From CAWEFA01 sp963851385 (GTDB taxonomy: Bacteria; Bacteroidota; Bacteroidia; Bacteroidales; DTGW01), in assembly GCA_963851385.1 (NCBI GenBank), contig CAWKPE010000007.1:14815-78814 (forward strand): DNA of 64,000 bases, read 5' to 3'. This document shows, piece after piece, positions 26,591 to 35,540 of the stretch. Positions within the stretch are counted from its first letter, which is position 1. Every line of letters starts with the position of its first letter. The position numbers and the translations under genes were made by a program. The notes beneath the pieces were generated by a model. The model had not been told where the DNA came from and made no database searches. It saw nothing but the letters and a program-made list of their open reading frames with translations.

Positions 26591-27375
26591 ATTTTAGCCT
26601 CTCTCATGTACCTTCCCGTATCCATAAAATCAGGTCCACAGGTCTTACTATGGTTATGGACAAAGGATTGAGTCTAAGGGAAACAGAAAATTTTATTTCT
26701 TCATGTAGCGATTTTACTGACCTTGTAAAATTTGGTTTTGGTACTTCATTAATCACTAACAACCTTGACGAAAAAATAAAACTTTACAGGGATGCTAATA
26801 TTAGGCCGTATTTTGGCGGTACCTTGTTTGAAATGTTTTTAGTTCGTGGATTGCATAAAGAGTTTAAAAAATTTGTAGACAAATATAAATTAGATTTGAT
26901 TGAAATATCCGATGGTTCAATTGCTTTACCTCATGATGAAAAATTAAAACATATTGAAGACTTTTCCAAACATGCCACAGTAATTTCTGAAGTTGGTTCA
27001 AAACAAGCCGGAGTAGTAATTTCCCATGAAAAATGGGTAAAAATGATGAAAAATGAGCTCAAGGCAGGATCATGGAAAGTAATAGCTGAAGCACGCGAAG
27101 CCGGTAATATTGGAATTTATAATCCGGATGGTACTGCAAATAAAGAACTCATTAATGATATTATTGAACATGTAAATACTGAAAATATTATTTGGGAAGC
27201 ACCAAACAAACCTCAACAAGTTTGGTTCATCAAACTATTGGGATGCAATGTAAATCTGGGAAACATCAGTCCTTCTGAAGTAATTCCTCTGGAAACACTC
27301 AGACTTGGTTTCAGAGGTGATACTTTTTTTCAGTTCCTGCCTGAAAGTATAGTAAAAAAATACAACAACACTTAA
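26587..27375 (+). CDS. Phosphosulfolactate synthase (ComA family)
   Basis: ComA joins sulfite to phosphoenolpyruvate to give (2R)-phospho-3-sulfolactate, known from methanogen coenzyme M synthesis and found as a family in Bacteroidota and Bacillus. The 262-residue protein has the family landmarks SRIHKIRSTGLTMVMDKGLS, VKFGFGTSLIT, RPYFGGTLFEMF, IEISDGSIALP, VIAEAREAGNIGIYN, IIWEAPNKPQQVWFIKLLG and LRLGFRGDTFF. It overlaps the TPR gene and is followed by aroE after 15 bases. Sulfate activation genes cysC and cysD lie just beyond aroE on the other strand. A sulfonate or sulfonolipid role is inference. Confidence 0.9.
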   Translation: MNFSLSHVPSRIHKIRSTGLTMVMDKGLSLRETENFISSCSDFTDLVKFGFGTSLITNNLDEKIKLYRDANIRPYFGGTLFEMFLVRGLHKEFKKFVDKYKLDLIEISDGSIALPHDEKLKHIEDFSKHATVISEVGSKQAGVVISHEKWVKMMKNELKAGSWKVIAEAREAGNIGIYNPDGTANKELINDIIEHVNTENIIWEAPNKPQQVWFIKLLGCNVNLGNISPSEVIPLETLRLGFRGDTFFQFLPESIVKKYNNT

Positions 27376-27390
27376 TATCATTTCTTTAAC

Positions 27391-28143
27391 ATGAAGATTT
27401 ATGGCTTAATTGGATATCCTTTGGGACACTCTTTTTCTGCCGGATATTTTGCAGACAAATTTAAAAACGAGAATATTAAAGACAGTGTTTACAGAAACTT
27501 TCCTATAGAAAACATCTCTAAATTGGCCAATATTATATCCGATAATCATGAGTTAATTGGGCTTAATGTTACTATTCCATATAAAGAACAAGTCATTCAA
27601 TTTCTGGATGAAATTGATGCTGAAGCAAAGGGAGTTGGAGCTGTTAATACATTAAAAATATTAAGGAATGAAAATAGCTACAAATTAAAAGGTTTCAACA
27701 GCGATGTTTACGGATTTCAAACATCGCTTCAGCCCTATCTGAAAAATTTTCATAAAAAAGCTCTTATTTTAGGTACTGGTGGAGCTTCAAAAGCTATAAA
27801 ATTTGTTCTCAAAAAATTAAATATTGAATATATATCAGCATCAATTGAAGAATTGAAAGAAAATGAAATACGATATGAAGTTATTGATAAAAAAATGATT
27901 GAAGATCGTTTGCTTATTATTCATGCTACTCCTCTTGGTACATTTCCAAATATTAATTCGTGCCCACCAATTCCTTATGAATTTATTACGCCAAAACATG
28001 TTTTATTTGATCTTGTTTACAACCCTGAAGAAACGCTATATTTAAAAAAGGGAAAAGAGAAAGGTGCAACAACAATAAATGGTCTAAAGATGCTTCATAT
28101 GCAAGCAGAAAAATCTTGGGAGATTTGGAACTCTAAAAGTTAA
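27391..28143 (+). CDS. aroE: Shikimate dehydrogenase
   Basis: NADPH-dependent reduction of 3-dehydroshikimate to shikimate in the aromatic amino acid pathway. The 250-residue enzyme shows the substrate-binding GYPLGHSFSAGYF, the catalytic-lysine segment LNVTIPYKEQV, GVGAVNT, the nucleotide-binding LGTGGASKAIKFVLKKL and the C-terminal GLKMLHMQAEKSWEIW. It is the third gene of the TPR-comA-aroE group; its last 4 bases overlap the convergent cysD stop. Confidence 0.95.
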   Translation: MKIYGLIGYPLGHSFSAGYFADKFKNENIKDSVYRNFPIENISKLANIISDNHELIGLNVTIPYKEQVIQFLDEIDAEAKGVGAVNTLKILRNENSYKLKGFNSDVYGFQTSLQPYLKNFHKKALILGTGGASKAIKFVLKKLNIEYISASIEELKENEIRYEVIDKKMIEDRLLIIHATPLGTFPNINSCPPIPYEFITPKHVLFDLVYNPEETLYLKKGKEKGATTINGLKMLHMQAEKSWEIWNSKS

Positions 28144-29057
28144 AAGTAACCTTCCTTTTTTCTATCTTCCATTGCAGAGTCAGATCTTTTATCATCCCAA
28201 CGGGTGCCTCGTTCGGTAGTCCGAGTAGCAGCTACTTCTGCAATAATATCTTCAAGTGAAGAAGCTGGTGATTCAACTCCGCCTGTACAAGTCATATCAC
28301 CAATAGTACGGAAGCGGATTTGCATTAACAATATAGAATCACTTTTCTTCAATGGGATATAAGGACAATTAGCTAATAAAACACCATCCCTATTAATCAT
28401 TTCCCTTTGATGAGTAAAATACAGATTGGGTATCTCAATATTTTCTGCATAAATATACTGCCAGATATCCATTTCAGTCCAATTACTTAATGGAAATACC
28501 CTAAAGTGTTCACCCATGCGTTTTCGGCCATTAAACAGATTCCACAATTCAGGCCTTTGGTTCTTGGGATCCCACTGTCCGAATTCATCCCGGTGCGAAA
28601 AGAAACGTTCTTTTGAACGGGCCTTTTCCTCATCTCGTCTCCCACCTCCCATCGCTGAATCAAACTTAAATTCTTCAATTGCATCCAAAAGAGTTACTGT
28701 TTGAAGCACATTGCGGCTTGCATTTGGACCAGTTTCTTCTTTTACTTTACCAGAATCAATTGTATCCTGCACACATCTTACAATACAGGTTGTGCCTGTC
28801 TTTGCCATCAAGTTATCACGAAATTCAAGAGTTTCAGGAAAATTGTGTCCTGTATCAATATGTAAAAGAGGAAAAGGTATTTTAGCCGGCCAGAAGGCTT
28901 TACATGCTATATGAAACATTACAATAGAGTCTTTTCCACCGGAAAAAAGCAGACAAGGTTTTTCAAATTGCGCAACCACCTCACGAATAACATAAATTGA
29001 TTCTGATTCCAGCAAGCGCAAATGATTTAATGTATGTTTTTTATGTAATCCCGACAT
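28140..29057 (-). CDS. cysD: Sulfate adenylyltransferase small subunit
   Basis: Catalytic subunit of ATP sulfurylase, which makes adenosine 5'-phosphosulfate from sulfate and ATP. It has 305 residues, with the PP-loop motif FSGGKDSIVM, GRRDEEKARSKERFFS and the C-terminal RFRTIGDMTCTGGVESPA characteristic of CysD. It follows cysC with 33 bases between them. The GTPase partner cysN, normally next in line, is not present: the next gene is the convergent aroE. cysN must lie elsewhere, or the activity is altered. Confidence 0.95.
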   Translation of the reverse strand: MSGLHKKHTLNHLRLLESESIYVIREVVAQFEKPCLLFSGGKDSIVMFHIACKAFWPAKIPFPLLHIDTGHNFPETLEFRDNLMAKTGTTCIVRCVQDTIDSGKVKEETGPNASRNVLQTVTLLDAIEEFKFDSAMGGGRRDEEKARSKERFFSHRDEFGQWDPKNQRPELWNLFNGRKRMGEHFRVFPLSNWTEMDIWQYIYAENIEIPNLYFTHQREMINRDGVLLANCPYIPLKKSDSILLMQIRFRTIGDMTCTGGVESPASSLEDIIAEVAATRTTERGTRWDDKRSDSAMEDRKKEGYF

Positions 29058-29090
29058 ATCATTTTAAAATTTTCTACTATTCTAACTCAA

Positions 29091-29672
29091 TTATTGTATT
29101 TTGCCAGAAACTCTTGGAAGCACATATTCCACTAACCGAACGGTGCATTCATCTACATCAAGCTTGGCAGTATCAAGAATAAGATTTGCCGTTTTTGGCT
29201 TTTCAAAACCAGCACTAATACCGGTAAAATCCTTAATTTCACCTTTCCTGGCTTTTTTATAAAGACCCTTAACGTCACGTTTTTCGCAAATTTCAATAGG
29301 AGTATCCAGATAAATTAAAATAAAATCTTCTTCCCCTATAATTTCTTTTGCTAAAACCCTCATTTTTTCTACCGGGCATATAAATGCATTTATTGTAATA
29401 ACCCCATTGTTAACAAAAAGTTTTGAAACTTCGGCAATGCGTCTGATATTTTCAAAGCGATCTGATTCTGAATATCCTAAATTTGAATTAAGACCCTTTC
29501 TGATATCATCTCCATCAAGAATAACAGAAAGATAGCCCTGGGCTGCTAAAGCAGTATCTAATTCATATGCAAGAGTTGATTTACCCGAACCAGAAAGACC
29601 AATTAGCCAAATAGAAACTGTTCTCTGGCTAACAATCATTTCTTTTATTTTTCGTCTACTGTCTATATTCAT
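29091..29672 (-). CDS. cysC: Adenylyl-sulfate kinase
   Basis: Phosphorylates adenosine 5'-phosphosulfate to PAPS, the donor for sulfation or sulfate reduction. The 193-residue protein has the Walker A motif GLSGSGKST, DGDDIRKGLNSNLGYSESDR and FEKPKTANLILDT. It is the first gene of a cysC-cysD unit with a promoter box at 29741-29748. Confidence 0.95.
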   Translation of the reverse strand: MNIDSRRKIKEMIVSQRTVSIWLIGLSGSGKSTLAYELDTALAAQGYLSVILDGDDIRKGLNSNLGYSESDRFENIRRIAEVSKLFVNNGVITINAFICPVEKMRVLAKEIIGEEDFILIYLDTPIEICEKRDVKGLYKKARKGEIKDFTGISAGFEKPKTANLILDTAKLDVDECTVRLVEYVLPRVSGKIQ

Positions 29673-29740
29673 TAAGTTTAATATTTTCAGTTCTTATTTT
29701 CTTTATTGCTTTTATATACTATTTTCTAAAATTTGGGAGT

Positions 29741-29748
29741 CAAATTTA
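29741..29748 (-). promoter_or_regulatory. Candidate -7 box (TAAATTTG) for cysC-cysD
   Basis: The minus strand reads TAAATTTG about 70 bases before the cysC ATG, an exact fit to TAnnTTTG. Confidence 0.45.
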
Positions 29749-29923
29749 AGAAAGAATACTTTTAATGTCGTTAAAATATGGTACTACTTTATTATGACTT
29801 TTTTCTTAGTGAGTAATTTTTTCATTTCGTTAAGTACATTGTAAAATTTGCATAAATCTTTTCGTATTATTATGATCCTTTTTCAGGAACCAATTAATTT
29901 CGTTGTAAAATTCAAAACGAAAA

Positions 29924-30715
29924 ATGAATCTGATTTTCAGAATAAAGTCTTTTTTGAAATTTATTATAAAAGCCAAACCATTGGCAGGATACGGTATTCA
30001 TTCCCCTTTCGTTTTTAATTTTGCTTCTAATATTTTACGCTCTGCAAATAAAAAAAATATTCCATTAACAGAAATTGAAAAACAAAAATGTCAATTAAAA
30101 TCAGATAACAGGCTATTGACAGTTTCTGAATATGGAGCACGTCCAATTGAAGGAATCAAAATGCAGAAAGTATCGAAAATATTTCGTCGTGCTTCGACCA
30201 GAACCCGTTATTGCAGACTCTTATTCAAAGTTACCAGGGAAATGAAACCTGAAACTATAATTGAATTTGGAACTTCTTTGGGAATTTCTACAATTGCATT
30301 GTCTTTAGCCGCACCAGATGCTAAAATATATACTGTAGAAGGAAGTGATGCAATTGCTAAGGTAGCGGAAGAAAACTTTAAACAACTTCAACTAAAAAAC
30401 ATTATTCAATATATTGATTTGTTTGATGAACAAATTGATAATATTCTTAAAGAAATTCATCATCCGTTCATTTTGTATTTGGACGGGAATCATCGATATG
30501 AACAAACTCTCAGGTATTTTGAAGCATTTGCTGAATTGGCAATCGACGATAGCATAATAATCATCGATGATATTCATTGGTCAAAAGAAATGGAAAAAGC
30601 CTGGATAGAAATTTGCAGACATCCAAAACCAACTACAAAGATTGATGTATACCAAATGGGTATTGTATTTTTTAAGCAGGGATTGCCGAAAGAAACTTTC
30701 AATATTCTTTTCTAA
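29924..30715 (+). CDS. Class I SAM-dependent methyltransferase
   Basis: A 263-residue soluble enzyme. Motif I of the Rossmann fold is IIEFGTSLGISTIALSLA (about residues 114-131), the acidic residue after strand 2 is in IYTVEGSD, and strand-4/5 motifs are FILYLDGNHRYEQTL and SIIIIDDIHWSKEMEKAW. These resemble catechol-O-methyltransferase-like (Methyltransf_24) proteins common in Bacteroidota, whose substrate is not known. It stands alone, with a long AT-rich upstream region, and is convergent with the djlA-like gene. Confidence 0.85.
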   Translation: MNLIFRIKSFLKFIIKAKPLAGYGIHSPFVFNFASNILRSANKKNIPLTEIEKQKCQLKSDNRLLTVSEYGARPIEGIKMQKVSKIFRRASTRTRYCRLLFKVTREMKPETIIEFGTSLGISTIALSLAAPDAKIYTVEGSDAIAKVAEENFKQLQLKNIIQYIDLFDEQIDNILKEIHHPFILYLDGNHRYEQTLRYFEAFAELAIDDSIIIIDDIHWSKEMEKAWIEICRHPKPTTKIDVYQMGIVFFKQGLPKETFNILF

Positions 30716-30795
30716 TTTCATAATTTTTTTCTGAAATTAGAAAAAATTAAATTCCTTGTTCTCAATTTTTGGCTCTTTTTCTTTGCTCTTGATCC

Positions 30796-31512
30796 TTAAA
30801 CCATTCCCCTCTCCTTCTTTATTCTTTCATAAGCTTCATTTACTTTTTGGAATTTTTCATTAGCTGATTTCTTAATATCTTCTCCCAGATAGGCTACTTT
30901 ATCAGGATGATATTTAACTGCCATTTTACGATATGCCTTTTTAATATCATCATTTGTAGCTGAGTTGCTTATTTCAAGTATTTTATATGCCCAGTCAGTA
31001 TCTTCAATAAACATTGATTTAATAGATACAAATTCAGCCCTATTAATTTCCAGCCTTTTGCTAATATCTTCTATGACATTTACTTCCTCAGGGCTTATTA
31101 TACCATCTGCCTGAGCTATACCAAAAAGAAGATGCATCAATTGTAAACGAGACGAATAATCAATATGGGAACGGATTTGGTAACAAACGTCAGTCAAAGG
31201 AATTGGTTTATTTAGAATTTCTTTTAATAATTTCAATGCTTCTGAAGCGTCATCCTCACCAAAAGTCAATAAAAGGTATTTTTTTACATAATCAAGTTCC
31301 GATTTTAAAACTTTTCCGTCAGCTTTCATAATCGCAGCCATTAGAACCAAAAGACTAACAAGGAAGTCTCCTGAAGTAGTAGGCATTTTACTCAAATTCT
31401 TAACCTCAACACCATCCATTATGGCACCAATTGTAAAACCCAGAATTCCACCAATTGGGCCACCAAATGCCCATCCTAAGCCACCTCCAATCCATTTTGC
31501 AAATCCAGACAT
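30796..31512 (-). CDS. TerB/DnaJ-domain protein (DjlA-like co-chaperone)
   Basis: 238 residues. A glycine-rich N-terminal hydrophobic segment (GGGLGWAFGGPIGGILGF) may anchor it in the membrane. A TerB-like helical domain (about 45-155, AAIMKADGKVLKSELDYV and FGIAQADGIISPEEV) follows. A C-terminal J domain (about 170-235) carries the HPD motif in KYHPDK, which stimulates DnaK ATPase activity. This is the DjlA layout. It is the last gene of the nusB-yajC-ybbR-coaE-djlA run, 35 bases after coaE. Confidence 0.9.
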   Translation of the reverse strand: MSGFAKWIGGGLGWAFGGPIGGILGFTIGAIMDGVEVKNLSKMPTTSGDFLVSLLVLMAAIMKADGKVLKSELDYVKKYLLLTFGEDDASEALKLLKEILNKPIPLTDVCYQIRSHIDYSSRLQLMHLLFGIAQADGIISPEEVNVIEDISKRLEINRAEFVSIKSMFIEDTDWAYKILEISNSATNDDIKKAYRKMAVKYHPDKVAYLGEDIKKSANEKFQKVNEAYERIKKERGMV

Positions 31513-31547
31513 AATATTTCGAAATTGATCAAATAATAATTTGGAAA

Positions 31548-32144
31548 TTAAAAGTGAGTTTGAAGTTCATTCAAAAACATCTGATGAAGTCTTAAAACCT
31601 GCGGTAACAAAAGCGAATGATCGTCATTACTAATAATGAAACTGGCTATCTTCATTTTTTCTTCATCAGGAGTTTGATTTATAATTCTTTTTAATACTCC
31701 ACTTTCATCAATGCCATCACGAGACATTACTCGTTTCAACCTTAATTCTTCCGGAGCAAGAACAAGTACAACATAGTCTAAATCTCCTTTGTTATTTTTT
31801 TCAAGCAATAAAGCTGATTCTTTGATTACATATTTGCAGTTTTTCTGAATTCTAATCCATTTAGCAAAGTTATCAATCACAATAGGATGAATGAAATTAT
31901 TGACCTTTTGAAGTGCTTCAGTATTATTAAAAATTAAAGTTGCAATTTTTTGTTTGTCCAATAAACCATTAATAAAAACTTTATCACCAAATTCTTTTTT
32001 ATAAAAATCGATAATATCAGTTGTCTCAAGAAGTTTTTTGGCTTCGTAATCAGAATTAAAAATTGGTACTCCAAGCTGCCTGAATATTTCACAAACAGTA
32101 GATTTTCCTGAACCTATACCTCCTGTAATACCAACTTTAAGCAT
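31548..32144 (-). CDS. coaE: Dephospho-CoA kinase
   Basis: Last step of coenzyme A synthesis, phosphorylating the ribose 3'-OH of dephospho-CoA. The 198-residue protein starts with the P-loop VGITGGIGSGKSTVCEIF and has the family segments VPIFNSDYEAKKLL, INGLLDKQKIATLIF and KRVMSRDGIDE. It abuts the ybbR-like gene exactly with no spacer, so the two are co-translated. Confidence 0.95.
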   Translation of the reverse strand: MLKVGITGGIGSGKSTVCEIFRQLGVPIFNSDYEAKKLLETTDIIDFYKKEFGDKVFINGLLDKQKIATLIFNNTEALQKVNNFIHPIVIDNFAKWIRIQKNCKYVIKESALLLEKNNKGDLDYVVLVLAPEELRLKRVMSRDGIDESGVLKRIINQTPDEEKMKIASFIISNDDHSLLLPQVLRLHQMFLNELQTHF

Positions 32145-33137
32145 TTATTTTTCAATGATATAATCAACATTTTTAGGTTTGAAAGAAACTGACTTTGCAA
32201 AGGCTGGTTGCCTTTCTAACGTAACTTTCAACTTATTGTTAATTGAATTATAAATGGTCCGGTAATCAACAATTGCCCTAAATTGACGTGGTCGGACTTT
32301 ATTATAATTTCGTAATGCAACAATATAGTTTATTCTAACGGAAGCTGGAAACGTTTTCATTTCCATACTGTCTGGAAGATTAATAACTTTAATGGGTATC
32401 ATTACAAATGATTCGGTGTATTTATCAACCGAAATATTAAGTGTTACTTGCTTTCCCACAAAAAAAACTCCCTTAATAGGAATAAGTTCTAAATCAATTG
32501 AAAAAGATTTATCAACCTTAGTAAATCTCTTATATATTGTTTGAACCTTTTTTATGGTATCAGTAAGTGAACGAGGCCCTGAAATGATTATACTGTCTGG
32601 TTTAGAGATTATATCACTACCAAGCATACATTGACTTGCAAAATCTAAATCTATATTAGGTTCAACAGGAACCTTTTTCCGTTCAACAATTGAAAATTCA
32701 TAAAAAATAGTATCAGGCGCTATATAATTCAAAACTAATTCAGAACCTAATTGAAGCTGAATTATTTCTTTCAAACTACGGGTTAAAACATAAGACTTAT
32801 TTGAATCAGGACTATAACTGTTATAATTAAGAGCTATTTCTCTGAGAATAATAGGATGCTGACTTGCCGTGAAAACATTACGTAAAAGAGTATAACCTCT
32901 TCCACTTACATTCAGGTTTAGCTCTGTTGGTAAATCATCTACCATTATTTTATTTTGAAAATGAAACCTGTATGTAATAGGAAAACTAATATTAGTGGAA
33001 TAGTTATGATCTAAAGCATTGAGAAGCCAAAAAATAGAAGAAAGAGCCAGGAAAAAGAAAAAAGTAAAAATTTTTTGATTAAACTTATACTCTCTCCGGT
33101 TTAAATATCTTTCTTTGTCTCTAGGTTTTTTTTCCAA
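32145..33137 (-). CDS. YbbR-like domain protein
   Basis: A 330-residue protein with one N-terminal membrane helix (IFTFFFFLALSSIFWLL, about residues 24-40) and extracytoplasmic YbbR-type beta repeats (for example PTELNLNVSGRGYTLL and DSIIISGPRSLTDTIKKVQT). YbbR proteins of Firmicutes (CdaR) regulate a diadenylate cyclase; in Bacteroidota the gene is regularly found between yajC and coaE, as here, with unknown function. No cdaA gene is next to it. Confidence 0.85.
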   Translation of the reverse strand: MEKKPRDKERYLNRREYKFNQKIFTFFFFLALSSIFWLLNALDHNYSTNISFPITYRFHFQNKIMVDDLPTELNLNVSGRGYTLLRNVFTASQHPIILREIALNYNSYSPDSNKSYVLTRSLKEIIQLQLGSELVLNYIAPDTIFYEFSIVERKKVPVEPNIDLDFASQCMLGSDIISKPDSIIISGPRSLTDTIKKVQTIYKRFTKVDKSFSIDLELIPIKGVFFVGKQVTLNISVDKYTESFVMIPIKVINLPDSMEMKTFPASVRINYIVALRNYNKVRPRQFRAIVDYRTIYNSINNKLKVTLERQPAFAKSVSFKPKNVDYIIEK

Positions 33138-33193
33138 AGCAAAGAGATTTTAAAACCGGCAATTCCCAGGAATGAAATTACCGGCAAATTAAT

Positions 33194-33517
33194 TTATTTG
33201 GGTTCAATATCACTTGGGTCCTTTAAAATCGCAGCTTTATCAACTCTAATCTTCACATTCGAGTCTACTTCAATTAAAGCAGTATGATTATCAATTTCAA
33301 CTATACGACCATAAATGCCTCCTGTCGTCAAAACTTTATCTCCTTTTTTTAATAATTCACGAAAATTCTTCAGCTCTTTTTGTCTTTTGGTTTGGGGACG
33401 AATCATAAAAAAGTAGAAAACTACTATGATAAGCACCATCATTAACAAAAATTGCATTGATGCACCTTGTCCGCCAGGAGCCGAACTTACTAACATAACC
33501 GAGATTAAACTTTTCAT
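33194..33517 (-). CDS. yajC: Preprotein translocase subunit YajC
   Basis: A 107-residue inner-membrane accessory subunit of the Sec translocon, working with SecDF. It has one membrane helix (about residues 22-41, MQFLLMMVLIIVVFYFFMIR) followed by the conserved RPQTKRQKELKNF and LKKGDKVLTTGGIYGRIVEI. It lies 56 bases upstream of the ybbR-like gene. Confidence 0.94.
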   Translation of the reverse strand: MKSLISVMLVSSAPGGQGASMQFLLMMVLIIVVFYFFMIRPQTKRQKELKNFRELLKKGDKVLTTGGIYGRIVEIDNHTALIEVDSNVKIRVDKAAILKDPSDIEPK

Positions 33518-33643
33518 TATTTTTTTATTTAAATGTAAAACTTTATAGAGAATTTATTTATAATTAGCAAATTAACAATATTTTTTGCAATGAACAATAA
33601 AGATGAGAATGTGTGAAATGTGAAGTTGTGAATCATTAATATT

Positions 33644-33766
33644 CAATGTCGTTTAGTTAAGGAACGAAACACCCTTCGACAAGCTCAGGGTGACAATAAA
33701 ATAAGGTCATACTGAGCATGTCGAAGTATGACCAATGATATAAAACTGCTTAACTAAACGACATTG
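33644..33766. repeat. REP-pair (BIME-like) element with 18-bp terminal inverted repeats
   Basis: The ends caatgtcgtttagttaag (33644-33661) and its exact complement (33749-33766) bracket two hairpins: caccct/agggtg (33670-33692) and ggtcatact/agtatgacc (33705-33733). Their cores, cttcgacaagctcag (33675-33688) and ctgagcatgtcgaag (33711-33725), are reverse complements with one mismatch, so two REP units stand head to head. The core is of the widely seen CTTCGACAAGCTCAG type. It fills most of the 300-base gap between yajC and nusB. A Y1 transposase of the kind linked to REPs is encoded at 15293. Confidence 0.8.
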
Positions 33767-33819
33767 CATTAATATTTATTATTTAAGTGACTTTGAGCTT
33801 TAATAACAAAACACATAAT

Positions 33820-34771
33820 TTACTTCTCAATCAAACCTCTGCCTGTTTTAATTATCTTGTCTTCTTTTTTTAAATATTTAACAATGTTATCAAGTATACC
33901 ATTAATAAATGTATTACTATTGGACGTACTGTAATCTTTAGCTATTTCAATGTATTCATTTAGAGATACTTTAATTGGTATGGATGGAAACTCCAGAATT
34001 TCAGCCAATGCCATTCGCATAATCAAAATATCCATTATTGCAATACGATCAAATTCCCAATTCTGTGAATGGTTTTTAATAAGTTCATTATAATCATTAC
34101 AATTGAGACTTACTTTGTGGAACAGTTTCATTGCAAATTCTCGATCATCTTCATTTTTAAATAAAGACATTAATTTTTTTTCTGGTCCGTCTGATTCTTT
34201 AAATGCTTTTAGAGTTTTAAATACCATACTCAATATGAAATCTATATCATCATTCCAAAAAATACTTAATTCTTCAAGAGTGTTTTCTAAAGGTTGAAAT
34301 AATGGAACTTCTTCTTCAATTATTTTAAGATATTATATCTTTATCTTCTTCGTATGAATGTTGTCTATTTTTGCTAAATATTGATTGAAATATTCACTTT
34401 CCTTTAATTTTGTTAAAAAGGTTTTTAATGATTTCAAAGTGATTAACCCAGTTAATCTTATTTTCTAAGATATACTTGTTAAGTTGGGAATTCTTTCCTT
34501 AATTGGATTACATGTTTATTTAGAATAAAATTATTATTTGGATGCAGATCATTATATGTTGGCATAAGTTTTTGTTTTGCCAAATCAATACGTTGTTCAT
34601 CAACTCTTACAAGCTCAATAGGTAAAAGCAGAAGAAAATAGTACAAATCGTAAGATTTATTAATGCTAAAGAATAATTCTTTTTCGGATTGTTAATTGTT
34701 TGGTCTTGTTTGTTATGACTGGCATACAAAACCTGCAAAATTTTAACTCTGAGAAGCCTTCTGCTTATCAT
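33820..34771 (-). pseudogene. nusB: Transcription antitermination factor NusB, N-terminal half broken by about five frameshifts
   Basis: The intact frame 33820-34233 encodes the C-terminal NusB core (NWEFDRIAIMDILIMRMALA, IPIKVSLNEYIEIAKDYST, FINGILDNI). Translating the minus strand upstream recovers the rest in pieces: MISRRLLRVKILQVLYASHN from the ATG at 34771; then SEKELFFSINKSYDLYYFLL to QLRK; then NSQLNKYILENKINW; then ESEYFNQYLAKI; then HSYEEDKDII; then LKIIEEEVPLF into the intact part. Breaks fall near 34690, 34493, 34400, 34362 and 34331, each a single-base gain or loss. The repaired length of about 317 residues is normal for Bacteroidota NusB. The residues are well kept, so error or very recent damage is likely. 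Confidence 0.85.
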
Positions 34772-34808
34772 TACGAAAGAACTGAAATTAATAAAATCAA
34801 ATGCGGGG

Positions 34809-34816
34809 CAAATTTA
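34809..34816 (-). promoter_or_regulatory. Candidate -7 box (TAAATTTG) for nusB
   Basis: The minus strand reads TAAATTTG 37 bases before the reconstructed nusB ATG at 34771, which supports that ATG as the true gene start. The rest of the gap 34772-35131 is AT-rich with no gene seen. Confidence 0.45.
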
Positions 34817-35131
34817 TACTTTTTACTTGGATTTTTGAGGAAGAATGAAAAAATTTAATGTTTTTATTAAAATTAATTTAATAATTTAATTCTTTTATGA
34901 ACTATATTAACTGATTATATATCAGATTTATATTACAAAAAGATTATAGAATCATATAACTATTTGTTAAAGAATAGTTTAAAATAAATTGTGAATTTTC
35001 CTAAAAAATATTAATTTTCTTCGGTCATTTAGATTAAAAAATAACCTTAGATAGTAGTAACTTATATTATATCAACTTTGATTTATCAGCTTGAATGTGT
35101 GATGATTATTTAGTAACTAAAACAGATCAAA

Positions 35132-35512
35132 ATGGAAGAAGGAAATGAAAAAGCTAGTAGCTCTGAAACTATTGTACGAGAAGAAATTCATTCAAAAGCA
35201 GTCAGGGCCGGAAAGAGAACATATTTTTTTGATGTAAAAGCCACCAAGAGAAACGACTATTACTTAACAATTACAGAAAGTAAAAAGCGTTTTAATAAAG
35301 ATGGTAGATTTTACTACGAAAAGCACAAAATTTTCCTGTACAAGGAAGATTTCGAAAAATTTATGGATGGATTGACTGAAGTTATTGAATTTATTAAAAC
35401 TGCAAATCCTGTTTTAATAACTGAAAGTGGGGAAGATGAAGTAAATGAAGTGAACGAAGAATATATTGCGGTCGATTTTGAAGATTTAGAGAATCCCGAT
35501 TATAAAGGCTGA
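35132..35512 (+). CDS. DUF3276 (PUR-alpha-like) protein
   Basis: A 126-residue soluble protein. The PUR-domain core is visible in VRAGKRTYFFDVKATKRNDY, YLTITESKKRF and FYYEKHKIFLYKEDFEKFMD, with an acidic C-terminal tail (EDEVNEVNEEYIAVDFEDLE). Bacteroidota and spirochaete members of this fold bind single-stranded nucleic acid; the cellular role here is unknown. It stands alone and ends in a strong terminator. Confidence 0.9.
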   Translation: MEEGNEKASSSETIVREEIHSKAVRAGKRTYFFDVKATKRNDYYLTITESKKRFNKDGRFYYEKHKIFLYKEDFEKFMDGLTEVIEFIKTANPVLITESGEDEVNEVNEEYIAVDFEDLENPDYKG

Positions 35513-35532
35513 GAAGTTTCAGCCTTTTTTTA
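35504..35532 (+). terminator. Rho-independent terminator overlapping the DUF3276 stop
   Basis: A 9-bp stem aaaggctga/tcagccttt around loop gaagtt, followed by tttt-tatt. The first arm contains the last codons and stop of the gene. Confidence 0.8.
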
Positions 35533-35540
35533 TTAAAGAA

